Assembly: GCA_028292505.1 (NCBI GenBank)
Contig: JAQGMF010000010.1
Span: 62,001 to 126,000 of the forward strand
DNA from: Rhodocyclales bacterium
Lineage (GTDB): Bacteria > Pseudomonadota > Gammaproteobacteria > Burkholderiales > Rhodocyclaceae
Direction of reading: 5' to 3'
Length of the DNA stretch: 64,000 nucleotides
The notes under the pieces were generated by a model. That model did no database searches. It had not been told where the DNA came from and worked only from the letters and a program-made list of their open reading frames with translations. Below are positions 18,231 to 27,235 of the stretch, piece by piece. The position numbers were made by a program, and so were the translations under genes. Numbering within the stretch: the stretch's first letter is position 1; each line of letters begins with the position of its first letter.

Positions 18231-19685
18231 TCAACTCGTGCGTGGCTGGATTGACGTTGTCATACGCGCCAGCACATCCCGGAAACGTTGTGCTTCGCTC
18301 GCTCTCGCGTGTCCGGCATGATCCCCGCATAAGCGCGCAAAATAAATATCGGCCTTCGTATCGTCGCGCAAGTCTTCGCACAGGATGCGCCCGCTGAGAA
18401 ACAGCGCTTCGGGCAGCAGTGCGCTACGCGCCCACTTTTGCTCGAAGCCTGCCAGCAGATCGAGCGCCAACTTAGGCTCGCGCTCGCTACGCGCGGCCTC
18501 GGCCAGATCGAGTATCTGTTCGGCTTGTTCCGGCAGGTATTGCGCGTGGCGTTCGCGGCAGCGGCGCAACACTTCGAGTGCATTGCGCTTCTTGCCTTGA
18601 CGCAAAAGCAGCGGAATGAGGCGATTGGTCTGATTGAGCAGGCGATCGTCTTTGCCGGCAAGGTGCAGCAGCTTGTGATAGCGCTCCTGCGCAGGCACGT
18701 TTTCATGATCGAGCCGCTGCGCTTCGTAGGCCACGTCGAGCGCCTGCTCGATATTGCCGGAAGCTACCAATTCGGCAATGCGTTTGGCATCCGGGTCGGC
18801 GTCGGCTGCTGCGCCGGCACGGCGCGTTGCTTCAGGTTCGTCGTCAACTTCCAGACCGAGCTTGGCATGATACTGATAGGCAACGTAGCCCAGCATGTTG
18901 AAGGCGATCAGGGTGAAGTACATTGCCACGGCGCTGATCAGAAAAACGATCGCTGCAAAACGCGGCTTGAGACGTTGCAGCTCGGCCTGAAATGCTTCCA
19001 TCATATCGCCGAGAGCATCCGCATCGGCTTGTGAGGAAATATGTTGTTGGGCTGCCGTGATTTCCGCCCAGCGTGCGGCGATGCTCTTCAGCGCCGACGC
19101 CAACATATGCGCAGTGAGAAAACCTTGTGCCGTCGACAGCGAAAACAGGAACAGGCACAGCAAAAAATATGGCTTGCCGATGGCGGTGATGACACTGAGC
19201 GAGGCCATGGGATTGAGCCCGGCGAACAGGCTGCGGCTCACCACCAGCACGATGATTGCCGCCGGCGTCACCAACGATACGAGCACGTTTGCGCCGATCG
19301 CCACATTGCGCCCGAAGAAAGCTGCCAGCACACCGACAAGCAGGCCGGAGATGAAGAACAGCGCAAAGATCTTGAAAGGCATGTAGGCCAGCGACTCGTC
19401 GGGAAACGGCGAGTAGTGACGCGGCGCGAGGTGGCCCAGCGAAGTCTCGGACAGTACGCGGCTGCCGAAGCGCAGAAACCCGATCCATGCCAACAGGCTG
19501 AGACCGGCAATGGCGAGGACCATCATCGGTGGGCTGGTGGCATACACGCCGAGGGCGGGCAGAATGCAGAAAAGTGCCACACGCCCCAGCATCGCCAGAT
19601 GCAAGGGAAACAGGAAGAACAGGGGAACGCGGTTCCAGAACGGCACGATGGTGCGTTCGCCGGATTGCAAGGCGCTTGAACTCAT
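18231..19685 (-). CDS. integral membrane protein with C-terminal TPR-like region
   Basis: A protein of 484 residues. The N-terminal 200 residues hold about five or six hydrophobic segments, such as MMVLAIAGLSLLAWIGFL and IFALFFISGLLVGVLAAFF. Another (FAAIVFLISAVAMYFTLIAF) lies near 250-270. From about 305 on it is soluble and helical, with TPR-like pairs (ASGNIEQALDVAYEAQRL). No enzyme motif is seen and no named family is recognised. The neighbouring, convergent rhomboid has the same overall plan (membrane domain plus TPR tail), which suggests but does not prove a shared process. Confidence 0.75.
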   Translation of the reverse strand: MSSSALQSGERTIVPFWNRVPLFFLFPLHLAMLGRVALFCILPALGVYATSPPMMVLAIAGLSLLAWIGFLRFGSRVLSETSLGHLAPRHYSPFPDESLAYMPFKIFALFFISGLLVGVLAAFFGRNVAIGANVLVSLVTPAAIIVLVVSRSLFAGLNPMASLSVITAIGKPYFLLCLFLFSLSTAQGFLTAHMLASALKSIAARWAEITAAQQHISSQADADALGDMMEAFQAELQRLKPRFAAIVFLISAVAMYFTLIAFNMLGYVAYQYHAKLGLEVDDEPEATRRAGAAADADPDAKRIAELVASGNIEQALDVAYEAQRLDHENVPAQERYHKLLHLAGKDDRLLNQTNRLIPLLLRQGKKRNALEVLRRCRERHAQYLPEQAEQILDLAEAARSEREPKLALDLLAGFEQKWARSALLPEALFLSGRILCEDLRDDTKADIYFARLCGDHAGHARASEAQRFRDVLARMTTSIQPRTS

Positions 19686-19913
19686 TTCATCTCCATGACG
19701 GATAGCAAACCTTGCCGAACAAACTTCGCAAGAGATGAAATTATGACGCTTTCACGTCGTGCCCGGCTAGCGCGGCGTCAAAAAGGCAGCTTGCAACCCA
19801 GGGTAAGCCCGGATTATGCCAAACGACTATTGTCTGCTGCGCAGGTCCGTTGTGAGACGAGGGTGGCAATCAGATCGCGGCTACGGCGACGTTTCCCATC
19901 TTGCGAAACACAA

Positions 19914-20525
19914 CTATTTGCCGCAAGCCGCGCTGCATTGATTGAAAGCCGCTTCGCAGGAAGCCGCACGGCCACAGCTGAAGAGCTTCGCGCCACATGC
20001 CTGCTCGCAGCTATCCCATTTGTCGCGAGCAGGTCCGGCGGGCAGCTTGAGAGAACCCTTGCTGACGGGATTCGCTGGGCAGCTGGCGAGCTTCAAGGCT
20101 CGTGGCGGGCCGGGCAACTGCACCCAGTCGCTCGCTTCCACGTTGAGATCGTCTTCGACAGCAGAGAGAACGGACGCATTGGCCAGCACCGTGCGCTTCA
20201 GACTGTCATACGCCCAGCAGTCGGCCTGACGCGCCTGCTCGGCCGTGCGCTCGCCCTCGGCAGGGAAACCGAGATACTGCCGGCCACATTCGTGCGCGAA
20301 CACGAACAGACGCGTCTCCAGCAGCAAGCGCGGCAGCGCCTGCGGGTTATAGCGGATCACCGGCTTGCCTTCGGCGAGCCCGAATTGCGCAACCAGCGGC
20401 AGTTTTTCATCTGCGATGCCGGCCACCGGTTTGCCCTGTGCATCCGTGCACCCGTCGAAGGACATGTTTTGCGCCATGACCGGCCACGCCAACATGAGTA
20501 ACAGCCCGACAAGCAATCGTTTCAT
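19914..20525 (-). CDS. exported Cys-rich protein with a degenerate metallopeptidase motif
   Basis: A protein of 203 residues. It has a signal peptide ([17 protein letters not shown]) and ten cysteines in the mature part. [13 protein letters not shown] (about 74-86) and [14 protein letters not shown] look like the HExxH helix and downstream acidic site of gluzincin-type peptidases, but the second His of HExxH is Arg. It is therefore probably inactive as a protease or binds metal otherwise. The C-terminal third carries a CxxxC cluster ([12 protein letters not shown]). ATG 20525 follows GGGAGA at good spacing; the frame is open to 20648 without a better start. Alone, divergent from yebC. Confidence 0.72.
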   Translation of the reverse strand: MKRLLVGLLLMLAWPVMAQNMSFDGCTDAQGKPVAGIADEKLPLVAQFGLAEGKPVIRYNPQALPRLLLETRLFVFAHECGRQYLGFPAEGERTAEQARQADCWAYDSLKRTVLANASVLSAVEDDLNVEASDWVQLPGPPRALKLASCPANPVSKGSLKLPAGPARDKWDSCEQACGAKLFSCGRAASCEAAFNQCSAACGK

Positions 20526-20608
20526 CAGCTTCTCCCGGCGCACACTTGATCGACTGCAATCTAACAGCGTATGTCCTGCGTAGCGGGCGGCGGCAGGATC
20601 AGCGGTTG

Positions 20609-20614
20609 TATAAT
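20609..20614 (+). promoter_or_regulatory. probable -10 element of yebC
   Basis: TATAAT lies 61 bases before the yebC start codon in the divergent spacer. No good -35 hexamer is seen at 16-18 bases upstream, so confidence is limited. Confidence 0.45.
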
Positions 20615-20674
20615 TCCGACCTCTGCGGCTTGGGCATGGCCGCGCCACTCATCTCTCCGTTCAAGGACAACAGC

Positions 20675-21400
20675 ATGGCCGGTCATTCAAAATGGGCCAA
20701 TATCCAGCACCGCAAGGGCCGTCAGGACGCCAAGCGGGGCAAGGTCTTCACCAAGTTGATCAAGGAAGTGACCGTCGCCGCACGCATGGGCGGCGGCGAC
20801 CCCAACTTCAACCCGCGCCTGCGTCTGGCCGTCGACAAGGCCAAGGCTGAGAACATGCCGGGTGACAACATCGACCGTGCCATCAAGCGCGGCACCGGCG
20901 AACTGGACGGCGTCACCTACGAAGAAGCCCGCTACGAGGGCTACGGCATCGGCGGAGCGGCGGTCATCGTCGACTGCCTCACCGACAACAAGGTGCGCAC
21001 CGTCGCCGACGTGCGCCATGCCTTCAGCAAATATGGCGGCAACATGGGCACCGATGGTTGCGTGGCCTTCCAGTTCAAGCACTGCGGTCAGCTCCTGTTC
21101 GCTCCCGGCACCCACGAAGATGCACTGATGGAAGCGGCGCTCGAAGCCGGCGCGGAAGACGTGGTGAGCAACGACGACGGTTCGCTCGAAGTCATCACCG
21201 GGCCGTGGGAATTTACCGGCGTGAAAGAAGCGTTGGCGAAAGCCGGCTTCAAGGCCGAGTTCGGCGAAGTGACGATGAAGCCGCTCAACGAAACGCCGCT
21301 GTCCGGCGAAGATGCCGAACGCATGCAGAAGTTGCTCGACATGCTGGACGTGCTCGACGACGTACAGGATGTTTATACCTCAGCGGTGATGAGCGAATAA
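20675..21400 (+). CDS. yebC: YebC/PmpR family protein (canonical)
   Basis: A protein of 241 residues opening with the diagnostic [18 protein letters not shown], followed by the central [20 protein letters not shown] and [19 protein letters not shown]. It ends in an acidic [14 protein letters not shown]. Length and motifs are those of the canonical branch, in which members act as DNA-binding regulators and/or as ribosome-associated factors aiding difficult elongation. AAGGA precedes ATG 20675. The upstream spacer holds TATAAT at 20609. In many betaproteobacteria purD follows yebC, but here a lipoprotein gene does. Confidence 0.93.
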   Translation: MAGHSKWANIQHRKGRQDAKRGKVFTKLIKEVTVAARMGGGDPNFNPRLRLAVDKAKAENMPGDNIDRAIKRGTGELDGVTYEEARYEGYGIGGAAVIVDCLTDNKVRTVADVRHAFSKYGGNMGTDGCVAFQFKHCGQLLFAPGTHEDALMEAALEAGAEDVVSNDDGSLEVITGPWEFTGVKEALAKAGFKAEFGEVTMKPLNETPLSGEDAERMQKLLDMLDVLDDVQDVYTSAVMSE

Positions 21401-21554
21401 ATTATTTACCCCGTTGTCCTATCTTGAGCTTCTTGACTGCGCTCAATTCAGGCATCATGTTCAGGCTTTTGCAGGACTAACGTTGCTAAACTGCAAGCCG
21501 GTTCAAAGACCGAACCGTATGCTTTTTTCATATAAAACGGGGATTCAGAAAATC

Positions 21555-22139
21555 ATGTTGAAGAAACTGTCGCTTCTTGCCACGGTCGCTGTCCTGCTGG
21601 TATTACAGGGCTGTGCCGGATTTCCTGCAAATAATATTGCGAAGGTCAGTCCTGAACAATTACGTCCCGCGTCGGACAAAAAAGTAAAGATTTTTTCGCG
21701 TTGGAAATTTGACACCGACTCTTCCAACGAAGCGCTCAATGCTGCAAATTCGGCCATTTACAAAAAGCGCTTTGAAGAGAATCTTGATGCCTCAAATTGT
21801 TGCATTGTGGTTGAAGGTCCGACGGAAGCCGACGTAATCGTGGATGGTACGGCGCATGACGAAAACAGCAAGGCGGCAATCATCCCTGCGCTTATCACCG
21901 GCTTTTCGCTTTACACGATTCCGTCGTGGGTGACCATAACGTTTCACATCACAGCCAATGCCGAAAAGGGCGGCGTCAAACACTCGTATGACGTTAGCGA
22001 TTCCCTGACCATGGTTCAGTGGCTTCCCATGGCTCTCGCCTTCCCTTTCGCGAATCCGTTTCCAATGGAGAAGGAGCTGGGAAACAACGTGTTTCGCACC
22101 GTCATTTTCAAGATGAAGCAAGATGGGATCTTGCCGTAA
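21555..22139 (+). CDS. lipoprotein of unknown function
   Basis: A protein of 194 residues with a lipobox (LLVLQGC, Cys20). The mature protein is mixed alpha/beta, with a possible membrane-touching stretch (AAIIPALITGFSLYTIPSWV, about 110-130) and no enzyme motif. Base composition is more AT-rich than the neighbours. Starts at ATG 21555 with no strong ribosome site. A terminator at 22161 ends the unit. I do not recognise a family; it resembles small outer-membrane lipoproteins with a central glycine-zipper-like segment. Confidence 0.72.
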   Translation: MLKKLSLLATVAVLLVLQGCAGFPANNIAKVSPEQLRPASDKKVKIFSRWKFDTDSSNEALNAANSAIYKKRFEENLDASNCCIVVEGPTEADVIVDGTAHDENSKAAIIPALITGFSLYTIPSWVTITFHITANAEKGGVKHSYDVSDSLTMVQWLPMALAFPFANPFPMEKELGNNVFRTVIFKMKQDGILP

Positions 22140-22160
22140 TCTGATTTGTGATCTGGAAAA

Positions 22161-22184
22161 AACTGCCTGCGGGCAGTTTTTTTG
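22161..22184 (+). terminator. intrinsic terminator
   Basis: ACTGCC (22162-22167), loop TGCG, GGCAGT (22172-22177), then seven T. It is preceded by an A-run, so it may work in both directions. It ends the lipoprotein gene. Confidence 0.88.
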
Positions 22185-22307
22185 TCCCCAACGCAGTCTG
22201 AGACTTTGCCATGTCAAACCTGCGCCTCTCTTTCACGCCTGACCTGCGGCACCAACCTGCCTCAAACTTTGCCCTACAATCCTCCTGATCAACATCCGGG
22301 GGACGCC

Positions 22308-23450
22308 ATGGAATCGAACCAGCACACGATGATCGATATGCTTTCGGCTAACGAGGTCGAGGGTTATCCCTTCATGGGCACGCTCATCGAGCAGATCCTC
22401 TTCCTGCTCAATTCCAGCATTGTTTTCAGCGACCTCATCATTCACCAGAACAGCCCCATCCTGCTGCGCCAGCCCAAGCGGCTGGTCGCGGTCTCGGATT
22501 CGCCCATCGCCGGTCAGGATCTGGAGGAGTTCTTCGAGGTCATCGAGCCGAACTGGCGCGACCGCATCGTGGATCGCGCTTTCGACCGCGCGAAAGATTT
22601 GTACAGCGCACGCATCCGCGTAAATTGCTTCACCTTCCAGGGCAAGAAGCGTCTGGGCTGCGTGATCCGGCGCTTCCCTGCCGAACCGATTCCGCTCGAC
22701 GAGCTGGGCGTGCGCCCCTGCATCCAGGAGTTCGCCAAGCTCACGAGTGGCCTGGTGCTATTCGTTGGCGATACCTGCCAGGGCAAGTCGACCACGATTG
22801 CCTCCCTGCTCGACGAGATCAACAAAACACGTTCGGGACACATCATCACCATCGAAGATCCGGTGGAAACGATCATCCCGCAACGCCGCTGCATCATCAC
22901 GCAACGCGAGGTCGGTGCGGATGGCGACGTGGAGAGCTACTACCGCGGCGCCCTGGATGCATTGCGCGAGCGTCCTGATGTCATTGTCATTGGAGAGATT
23001 CGCGATGCGCAGACTGCGCAGGAAGCGCTGGCGCTGTCCGAATCGGGACCGCTGGTGTTTGCGACGCTGCATGCGCGCTCGACGGAACTGGGTTTGCAGA
23101 AGATGCTGCGCCTGCTCGGCAATACCGATGCGCAGGCACAAACGCTTGCCAGCGCATTGCGCGGCGTCATCTGTCAGGCGCTTCTGCCATCGCGCGCAGG
23201 GACTTCCTATTACCTTGCCACCGAGTGTCTGACCATGACACCCGAAGCGGCGCGCCTGATCGAGACGCAGAATCTCGCCGGTATCCGCCCCCTGCTGGAA
23301 AAGCTGAGTCAGACAGCCGCCTCCGGCTCCCACACGATGAATGACGATCTGGGCATGCTCATCAATGCCAAACGAGTAGATCTGGCAGATGCACGCAAGG
23401 GCACGACGGACCCGCTGAAATTTGCCGAGATGTTCGAGCGCGGCAAGTAG
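22308..23450 (+). CDS. PilT/PilU-like twitching-motility ATPase
   Basis: A protein of 380 residues. It has the PilT-type N-terminal PAS-like domain, then the hexameric ATPase core: Walker A GDTCQGKST (about 162-170), Asp box TIEDPVE, Walker B VIVIGEIRDAQTAQEAL and His box FATLHARS. The usual GPTGSGKST of PilT is changed to GDTCQGKST, which still fits GxxxxGK[ST]. Such ATPases power pilus retraction, and PilU-type members depend on PilT. There are no pilus genes beside it. ATG 22308 follows CGGGGGA. Followed by a REP doublet and a convergent hydrolase gene. Confidence 0.87.
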   Translation: MESNQHTMIDMLSANEVEGYPFMGTLIEQILFLLNSSIVFSDLIIHQNSPILLRQPKRLVAVSDSPIAGQDLEEFFEVIEPNWRDRIVDRAFDRAKDLYSARIRVNCFTFQGKKRLGCVIRRFPAEPIPLDELGVRPCIQEFAKLTSGLVLFVGDTCQGKSTTIASLLDEINKTRSGHIITIEDPVETIIPQRRCIITQREVGADGDVESYYRGALDALRERPDVIVIGEIRDAQTAQEALALSESGPLVFATLHARSTELGLQKMLRLLGNTDAQAQTLASALRGVICQALLPSRAGTSYYLATECLTMTPEAARLIETQNLAGIRPLLEKLSQTAASGSHTMNDDLGMLINAKRVDLADARKGTTDPLKFAEMFERGK

Positions 23451-23455
23451 ATATC

Positions 23456-23531
23456 GTAGGGTGGGCACGGTGTGCCCACGCGTTAGGTCAGGCGGCAATC
23501 TCAGCCCGTGGGCACACCGTGCCCACCCTAC
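23456..23531. repeat. REP doublet (GTAG-headed, inverted pair)
   Basis: Two 25-bp arms (23456-23480 and 23507-23531) are perfect inverted copies. Each begins GTAGG, and each contains its own hairpin (GTGGGCAC-GGT-GTGCCCAC). The GTAG head plus palindrome is the known signature of REP elements moved by RAYT (Y1 tyrosine) transposases. The right arm overlaps the last codons and the stop of the opposing hydrolase gene. Confidence 0.85.
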
Positions 23532-24313
23532 AGCGCGCCGATCCAATTTATGACGACGTCAACTGCCGCGTCCGGCACTTCCTTATGGTCCACGTCGAGC
23601 GTGACGAAACGGCTCTTCGAGTGTGGCGGAAACTTGCCGAAGATGTAGTCTTGCGAACGCGTTACGGGGTCTCTGCTGCCGACGACCATCAACACCGGCA
23701 AGGGCGTTTTGACCAGTGCGGCGTTGCGCGGCATCACTGCACTGCCTTCGGGATCGAGCCAGCTCAGATAGATGGCGGCAGTCGTGTTGACGGTGAAGTC
23801 ATGCCCCACGTTGATGTCGCGGAATTCCGCCTTTTCAGCGCCCTTACCCTGCTCGACCATTTTACGGGCACGCGCAACATCCCACGATAGCTGCTTGACG
23901 AGAAACTCCGGGCTGTGTCCCGGCGCGAGTGTCACGATGCCATCGATGGCATGCGTGGCCGCATAACGTATCGCGGCATTGACACCCATGCTGTGCCCGA
24001 CCAGTACAACACGCTGCGCGCCCTCGTTGCGCAAGCTTGTCACCTCACGCTCGATCTCGGCCATGCTGGCATCTACGTCAGCGTCATAAATTCGATCGCG
24101 CGACCATGCCATCAGTGGCGCTTTCACACGAAAGCCTGCGCTCTGCAAATGTTCGAGCAGACTCGTATAAATCTTCGCGCGCGGCGTGGCTTCCTTGCCA
24201 TGCAGAAAGATGACTCCTATATCGGCAGATGCGGCCGACGCCATCGGCCAGGGCGCCGCAAACAGCAAGGCACAGGTCAGGGCCAATTTCAGAACACATG
24301 AAATCCAGCGCAT
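23528..24313 (-). CDS. exported alpha/beta hydrolase
   Basis: A protein of 261 residues with a signal peptide (LALTCALLFAAPWPMASA). The triad is visible: Ser in VLVGHSMGVNA, Asp in VVGSRDPVT and His in LDVDHKEVP. IGVIFLHGKEATP carries the oxyanion-hole motif. It is a small periplasmic esterase- or lipase-like hydrolase with unknown substrate. ATG 24313 follows AGGAG at good spacing; a longer in-frame reading to 24973 is not supported. Its stop codon TAG is the first TAG of a REP element. Divergent from ruvC. Confidence 0.85.
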   Translation of the reverse strand: MRWISCVLKLALTCALLFAAPWPMASAASADIGVIFLHGKEATPRAKIYTSLLEHLQSAGFRVKAPLMAWSRDRIYDADVDASMAEIEREVTSLRNEGAQRVVLVGHSMGVNAAIRYAATHAIDGIVTLAPGHSPEFLVKQLSWDVARARKMVEQGKGAEKAEFRDINVGHDFTVNTTAAIYLSWLDPEGSAVMPRNAALVKTPLPVLMVVGSRDPVTRSQDYIFGKFPPHSKSRFVTLDVDHKEVPDAAVDVVINWIGAL

Positions 24314-24388
24314 CGGACACTCCTGTTTTGATTGTCCGACTGATAACGACATTTTTTGCACCCGGCTGCAGCGCTTAGAATGTCCCCC

Positions 24389-24949
24389 ATGCCTTCCATC
24401 GTCCTTCCCCCCAGCCGCATCCTCGGTATCGACCCCGGCCTGCGCGTCACCGGCTTCGGCGTCATCGAGCGTGTCGGTAGCAAGCTTGCCTACATCGCCA
24501 GTGGCTGCATCCGTTCCCCGACTGGAACGCTGCCGGAACGCCTGAAGGTGATTCTCGCCGGCGTGCAAGAGGTGGTCGACACCTATCAGCCCAACGAAGC
24601 AGCCGTCGAAATCGTTTTCGTGAACGTCAACCCGCAGTCCACTCTGCTGCTCGGACAAGCGCGCGGCGCGGCCATCTGCGGCCTGGTATCGCGCGATCTG
24701 AGCGTCATGGAATACACCGCCCTCCAGGTGAAACAGGCGGTCGTCGGCTATGGCAAGGCCAATAAGGATCAGGTTCAGCACATGGTCAAACGCCTGCTGC
24801 AACTGGCAGGCGATCCGCAGGCCGATGCAGCCGATGCACTGGCTTGTGCCATTGCGCATGCCAATGGTGGCTCGGCCGGCAGCGCATTGGGGGCGCTCAG
24901 CGCGGCGAACACGCGTGGCAAGAAGCGCGGCGCACGCCTGCTTGGCTGA
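24389..24949 (+). CDS. ruvC: Holliday junction resolvase RuvC
   Basis: RuvC endonuclease cuts four-way DNA junctions as part of RuvABC. The four acidic catalytic positions are present: Asp in ILGIDPGLR, Glu in [15 protein letters not shown], and the Asp pair in [27 protein letters not shown] is typical of the betaproteobacterial protein. ATG 24389 gives 186 residues; ATG 24380 is equally possible and neither has a ribosome site. ruvA is not beside it, and ruvB is 37 kb away at 61709, so the usual ruvCAB cluster is split. Confidence 0.94.
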   Translation: MPSIVLPPSRILGIDPGLRVTGFGVIERVGSKLAYIASGCIRSPTGTLPERLKVILAGVQEVVDTYQPNEAAVEIVFVNVNPQSTLLLGQARGAAICGLVSRDLSVMEYTALQVKQAVVGYGKANKDQVQHMVKRLLQLAGDPQADAADALACAIAHANGGSAGSALGALSAANTRGKKRGARLLG

Positions 24950-25040
24950 GCATTCTGTCTTGATGCTCGTCATAAAAGCTTAAAGACCGCAGCGTTATGC
25001 CGTTATTTGCAGCAGGGGCTTTTTGCAGACAAATCGACAA

Positions 25041-25162
25041 GAACCCGTAACAAAATGGAGCGAGCACGTGGCTGCCTAGGCGGCTCGCGCAGAGCAGTGC
25101 TTATGCACGGCGAGCGAGCCAACAACGGTAGCCGCGGGCGCAGCCCATTTTGTTACGGGTTC
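25041..25162. repeat. copy 1 of an undescribed 107-122 bp element with inverted ends
   Basis: The ends are a perfect 18-bp inverted repeat: GAACCCGTAACAAAATGG (25041-25058) and its complement (25145-25162). Between them are 86 bases with an inner hairpin (GGCTCGC ... GTGC-TTAT-GCAC ... GCGAGCC). A second copy lies at 31750-31856 in the same orientation, sharing GTGGCTG, GCGCAGAGC, GTGCT and GCGAGCGAGCC blocks. No coding frame spans it. It ends 18 bases before the HDOD gene start, so it would be in that gene's 5' leader if transcribed from upstream. Confidence 0.75.
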
Positions 25163-25180
25163 TAAGACGGGGCGCTTCAA

Positions 25181-26653
25181 ATGATGGGTGGATTCTTCTC
25201 GGCAATTGGCAGGCTGTTCGGCCAGCAAGCATCGCGGCCCGTGTCGCCCACGAAAAGGGCGCCGAGCGGCGGCCGCATTGCTGAACCAGCTCGCCCCATC
25301 GTTGCGAAACGTCCCACTGTTTCCGTTGCGCCGGCGCCTACGCCTGCCCCAGCCAACCGTACTGGCCCGGCAGTCAAGCAGGATAGTGCGGCTGCCGACG
25401 ATAGCGAACTGGTCCTGCTGCGGCGTGAAGTCGTCGACGCCAAGCTGGATGTCAGCGCCTATGAATTCTCGCTGCGTGGCGAGCTGCACGAAAATGTCCG
25501 CTCGCAGGGCCGTGGCGTGCGCGGCTTCATGGACCGCATGCTCATCGACCACGTCAACAGCGTCAATGCCGCTGTCTTGCGCGAGAGACGCATCTTCATT
25601 CCTCTGGCCGAGTCCAGCCTGCGCAGCACGCTCGTCGATCATCTGCCGGCGCGCAGCAGCATCCTGCTCAGCCCGGAAAAACCCGGACGCGGCGTGGACC
25701 CTTACATCCTTGGAAGGCTCACTGCGCTACGCGAAGCGGGCATACAGGTGTGGGCCGACGATTGCGCCAGCTCGCCCTGGTTGGCAAGCGCTGCCGATGT
25801 GCTCGACGGCGTAACGCTGCGCATTGCATTGCGTATGCCAATGGAAATTTCCGAAAGCATGGAGGCTTTGAAACGCGACTTTCCGGTGCTGCCACGTGCC
25901 GCCTGGGACGTGAACACAATGGAAGAGTACGAGGCGATGCGCAAACTCGATTGCGCGAGTTTCGCCGGCGGTTTTGTCACGCATCGCGGCAACTGGTCAG
26001 GCAACCCGCTCTCGCCCGAAGTGATGTGTGTCGCCACACTGGTCAACCAGGTGCGCGAAGATGCCGACATGCAACAGATCGCTGCGATTTTGCGCCAAGA
26101 CATGGCAATGTCATATCGCCTGATGCGCTACGTGAATGCCGCGGCGCGCGGCCTGAATCACCAAGTATCCTCCATCGAGCAGGCGCTGTTGATCATGGGC
26201 CAGGCGCAACTGGACCGCTGGCTGACCCTCATGATGCTCGGCGGCGGCCTGGGCGGCAACGGTGCGGTGCTCGAAGCGGCGCTCGTGCGCGCAAGATTCA
26301 TGGAGCTACTTGGCCAAGGTTATCGTGGCGAAGACACTGGCGATCGTCTATTCGTGCTTGGCCTTTTCTCCATGCTCGACATCGCGCTGAAGGTGCCGCT
26401 CGAAGAAGCCATCCGTCCGCTCAATCTGCCAACGCAGATGCGCGAGGCCTTGCTGGAGCAAAAGGGTACGCTCGGCAATTTCCTGGCACTTGCCGAAGCG
26501 AGTCAGAACGGCGAGACGCAACGCGTCATGCAACACGCTGTTGCGCTGGGGCTGACCGTACGCAAGGTGAATGCGCGTCATATCGAAGCGCTGACCTGGG
26601 TGAATGCACCCGAGGTTGCCGTCGCCGCACCGAACTTCGAGAGCAGTTTATAG
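25181..26653 (+). CDS. HDOD-domain signalling protein with EAL-like N-terminal region (YuxH type)
   Basis: A protein of 490 residues. A Pro/Ala-rich N-terminal linker (to about 80) leads into a degenerate EAL-like region (about 85-290) lacking the EAL catalytic motifs. The HDOD domain follows (about 290-480), with QIAAILRQDMAMSYRLMRYVN and SIEQALLIMGQAQLDRWL. HDOD is a non-catalytic HD relative. YuxH-type proteins are thought to serve c-di-GMP-linked regulation without hydrolysing it. The start codon is doubled (ATGATG). The repeat element at 25041-25162 lies immediately upstream. Confidence 0.85.
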   Translation: MMGGFFSAIGRLFGQQASRPVSPTKRAPSGGRIAEPARPIVAKRPTVSVAPAPTPAPANRTGPAVKQDSAAADDSELVLLRREVVDAKLDVSAYEFSLRGELHENVRSQGRGVRGFMDRMLIDHVNSVNAAVLRERRIFIPLAESSLRSTLVDHLPARSSILLSPEKPGRGVDPYILGRLTALREAGIQVWADDCASSPWLASAADVLDGVTLRIALRMPMEISESMEALKRDFPVLPRAAWDVNTMEEYEAMRKLDCASFAGGFVTHRGNWSGNPLSPEVMCVATLVNQVREDADMQQIAAILRQDMAMSYRLMRYVNAAARGLNHQVSSIEQALLIMGQAQLDRWLTLMMLGGGLGGNGAVLEAALVRARFMELLGQGYRGEDTGDRLFVLGLFSMLDIALKVPLEEAIRPLNLPTQMREALLEQKGTLGNFLALAEASQNGETQRVMQHAVALGLTVRKVNARHIEALTWVNAPEVAVAAPNFESSL

Positions 26654-26859
26654 GTGCTGTAGATGCATCGCGCCGTCTCTCCCATGACGGCAGTTTGTTA
26701 CCGAATGTTTGGACGGATGGTGACATCCACGCTGTTCATGACACGGTTGTAATTGTCTTTACATTTCCTTGCACTACCGCCCAGGCAAATTCATGTAGCC
26801 CGCATTAAGGTGGATATAGGGACACCTTGCTGCCTTGACCAACCCGATGGGAGAAGAAC

Positions 26860-27147
26860 ATGAAACTTGCACGAAGCTTAATCGCCATTACCCTACTCGC
26901 GCTGTCCGGACTCGCCGCCGCCGAATCGAACACGCCGCAGGAGCGCGCTGAAATACGCCACGACAATCGCGATATCCGCCAGGACCATCGTGACTTGCGC
27001 CAAGACCGGCGCGATTTGCGTGAAGACCACCGCGCAGGCGACGTGAAGGACGCTCGCCAGGACCGCCGCGATATCCGTGGGGACCATCGCGATCTGCATC
27101 ATGATCGTGTCGACCGTCGTGAGGATCGTCGGGAGCTGCATCAATAA
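26860..27147 (+). CDS. small exported Arg/Asp heptad-repeat protein
   Basis: A protein of 95 residues with a signal peptide (LIAITLLALSGLAAA-ES). The mature part is a tandem series of 7-residue units of the pattern [RQ]-[ED]-[DH]-[RH]-[RD]-[DL], for example RQDHRDLRQDRRDLRED, expected to form one long charged helix. A similar protein is encoded at 27475-27777. A strong terminator follows at 27173. Similar sequences occur widely as hypothetical proteins in betaproteobacteria; no function is known to me. It is preceded by GGGAGAAGAAC at good spacing before ATG 26860. Confidence 0.75.
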   Translation: MKLARSLIAITLLALSGLAAAESNTPQERAEIRHDNRDIRQDHRDLRQDRRDLREDHRAGDVKDARQDRRDIRGDHRDLHHDRVDRREDRRELHQ

Positions 27148-27172
27148 ATCATATACTCTAAATGCATATTAC

Positions 27173-27200
27173 AGCGCGGGCCTCACCCGCGCTTTTTTTT
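27173..27200 (+). terminator. intrinsic terminator
   Basis: AGCGCGGG (27173-27180), loop CCTCA, CCCGCGCT (27186-27193), followed by a run of T. It ends the small heptad-repeat protein gene. Confidence 0.9.
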
Positions 27201-27235
27201 GAGAATTGCATACCTAACTTACTGAGCTCCAATTC

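Noticed and set aside
24314..24973. Longer minus-strand reading (to 24973) of the hydrolase
   Set aside because: It passes through ruvC antisense, and AGGAG before ATG 24313 marks the true start.
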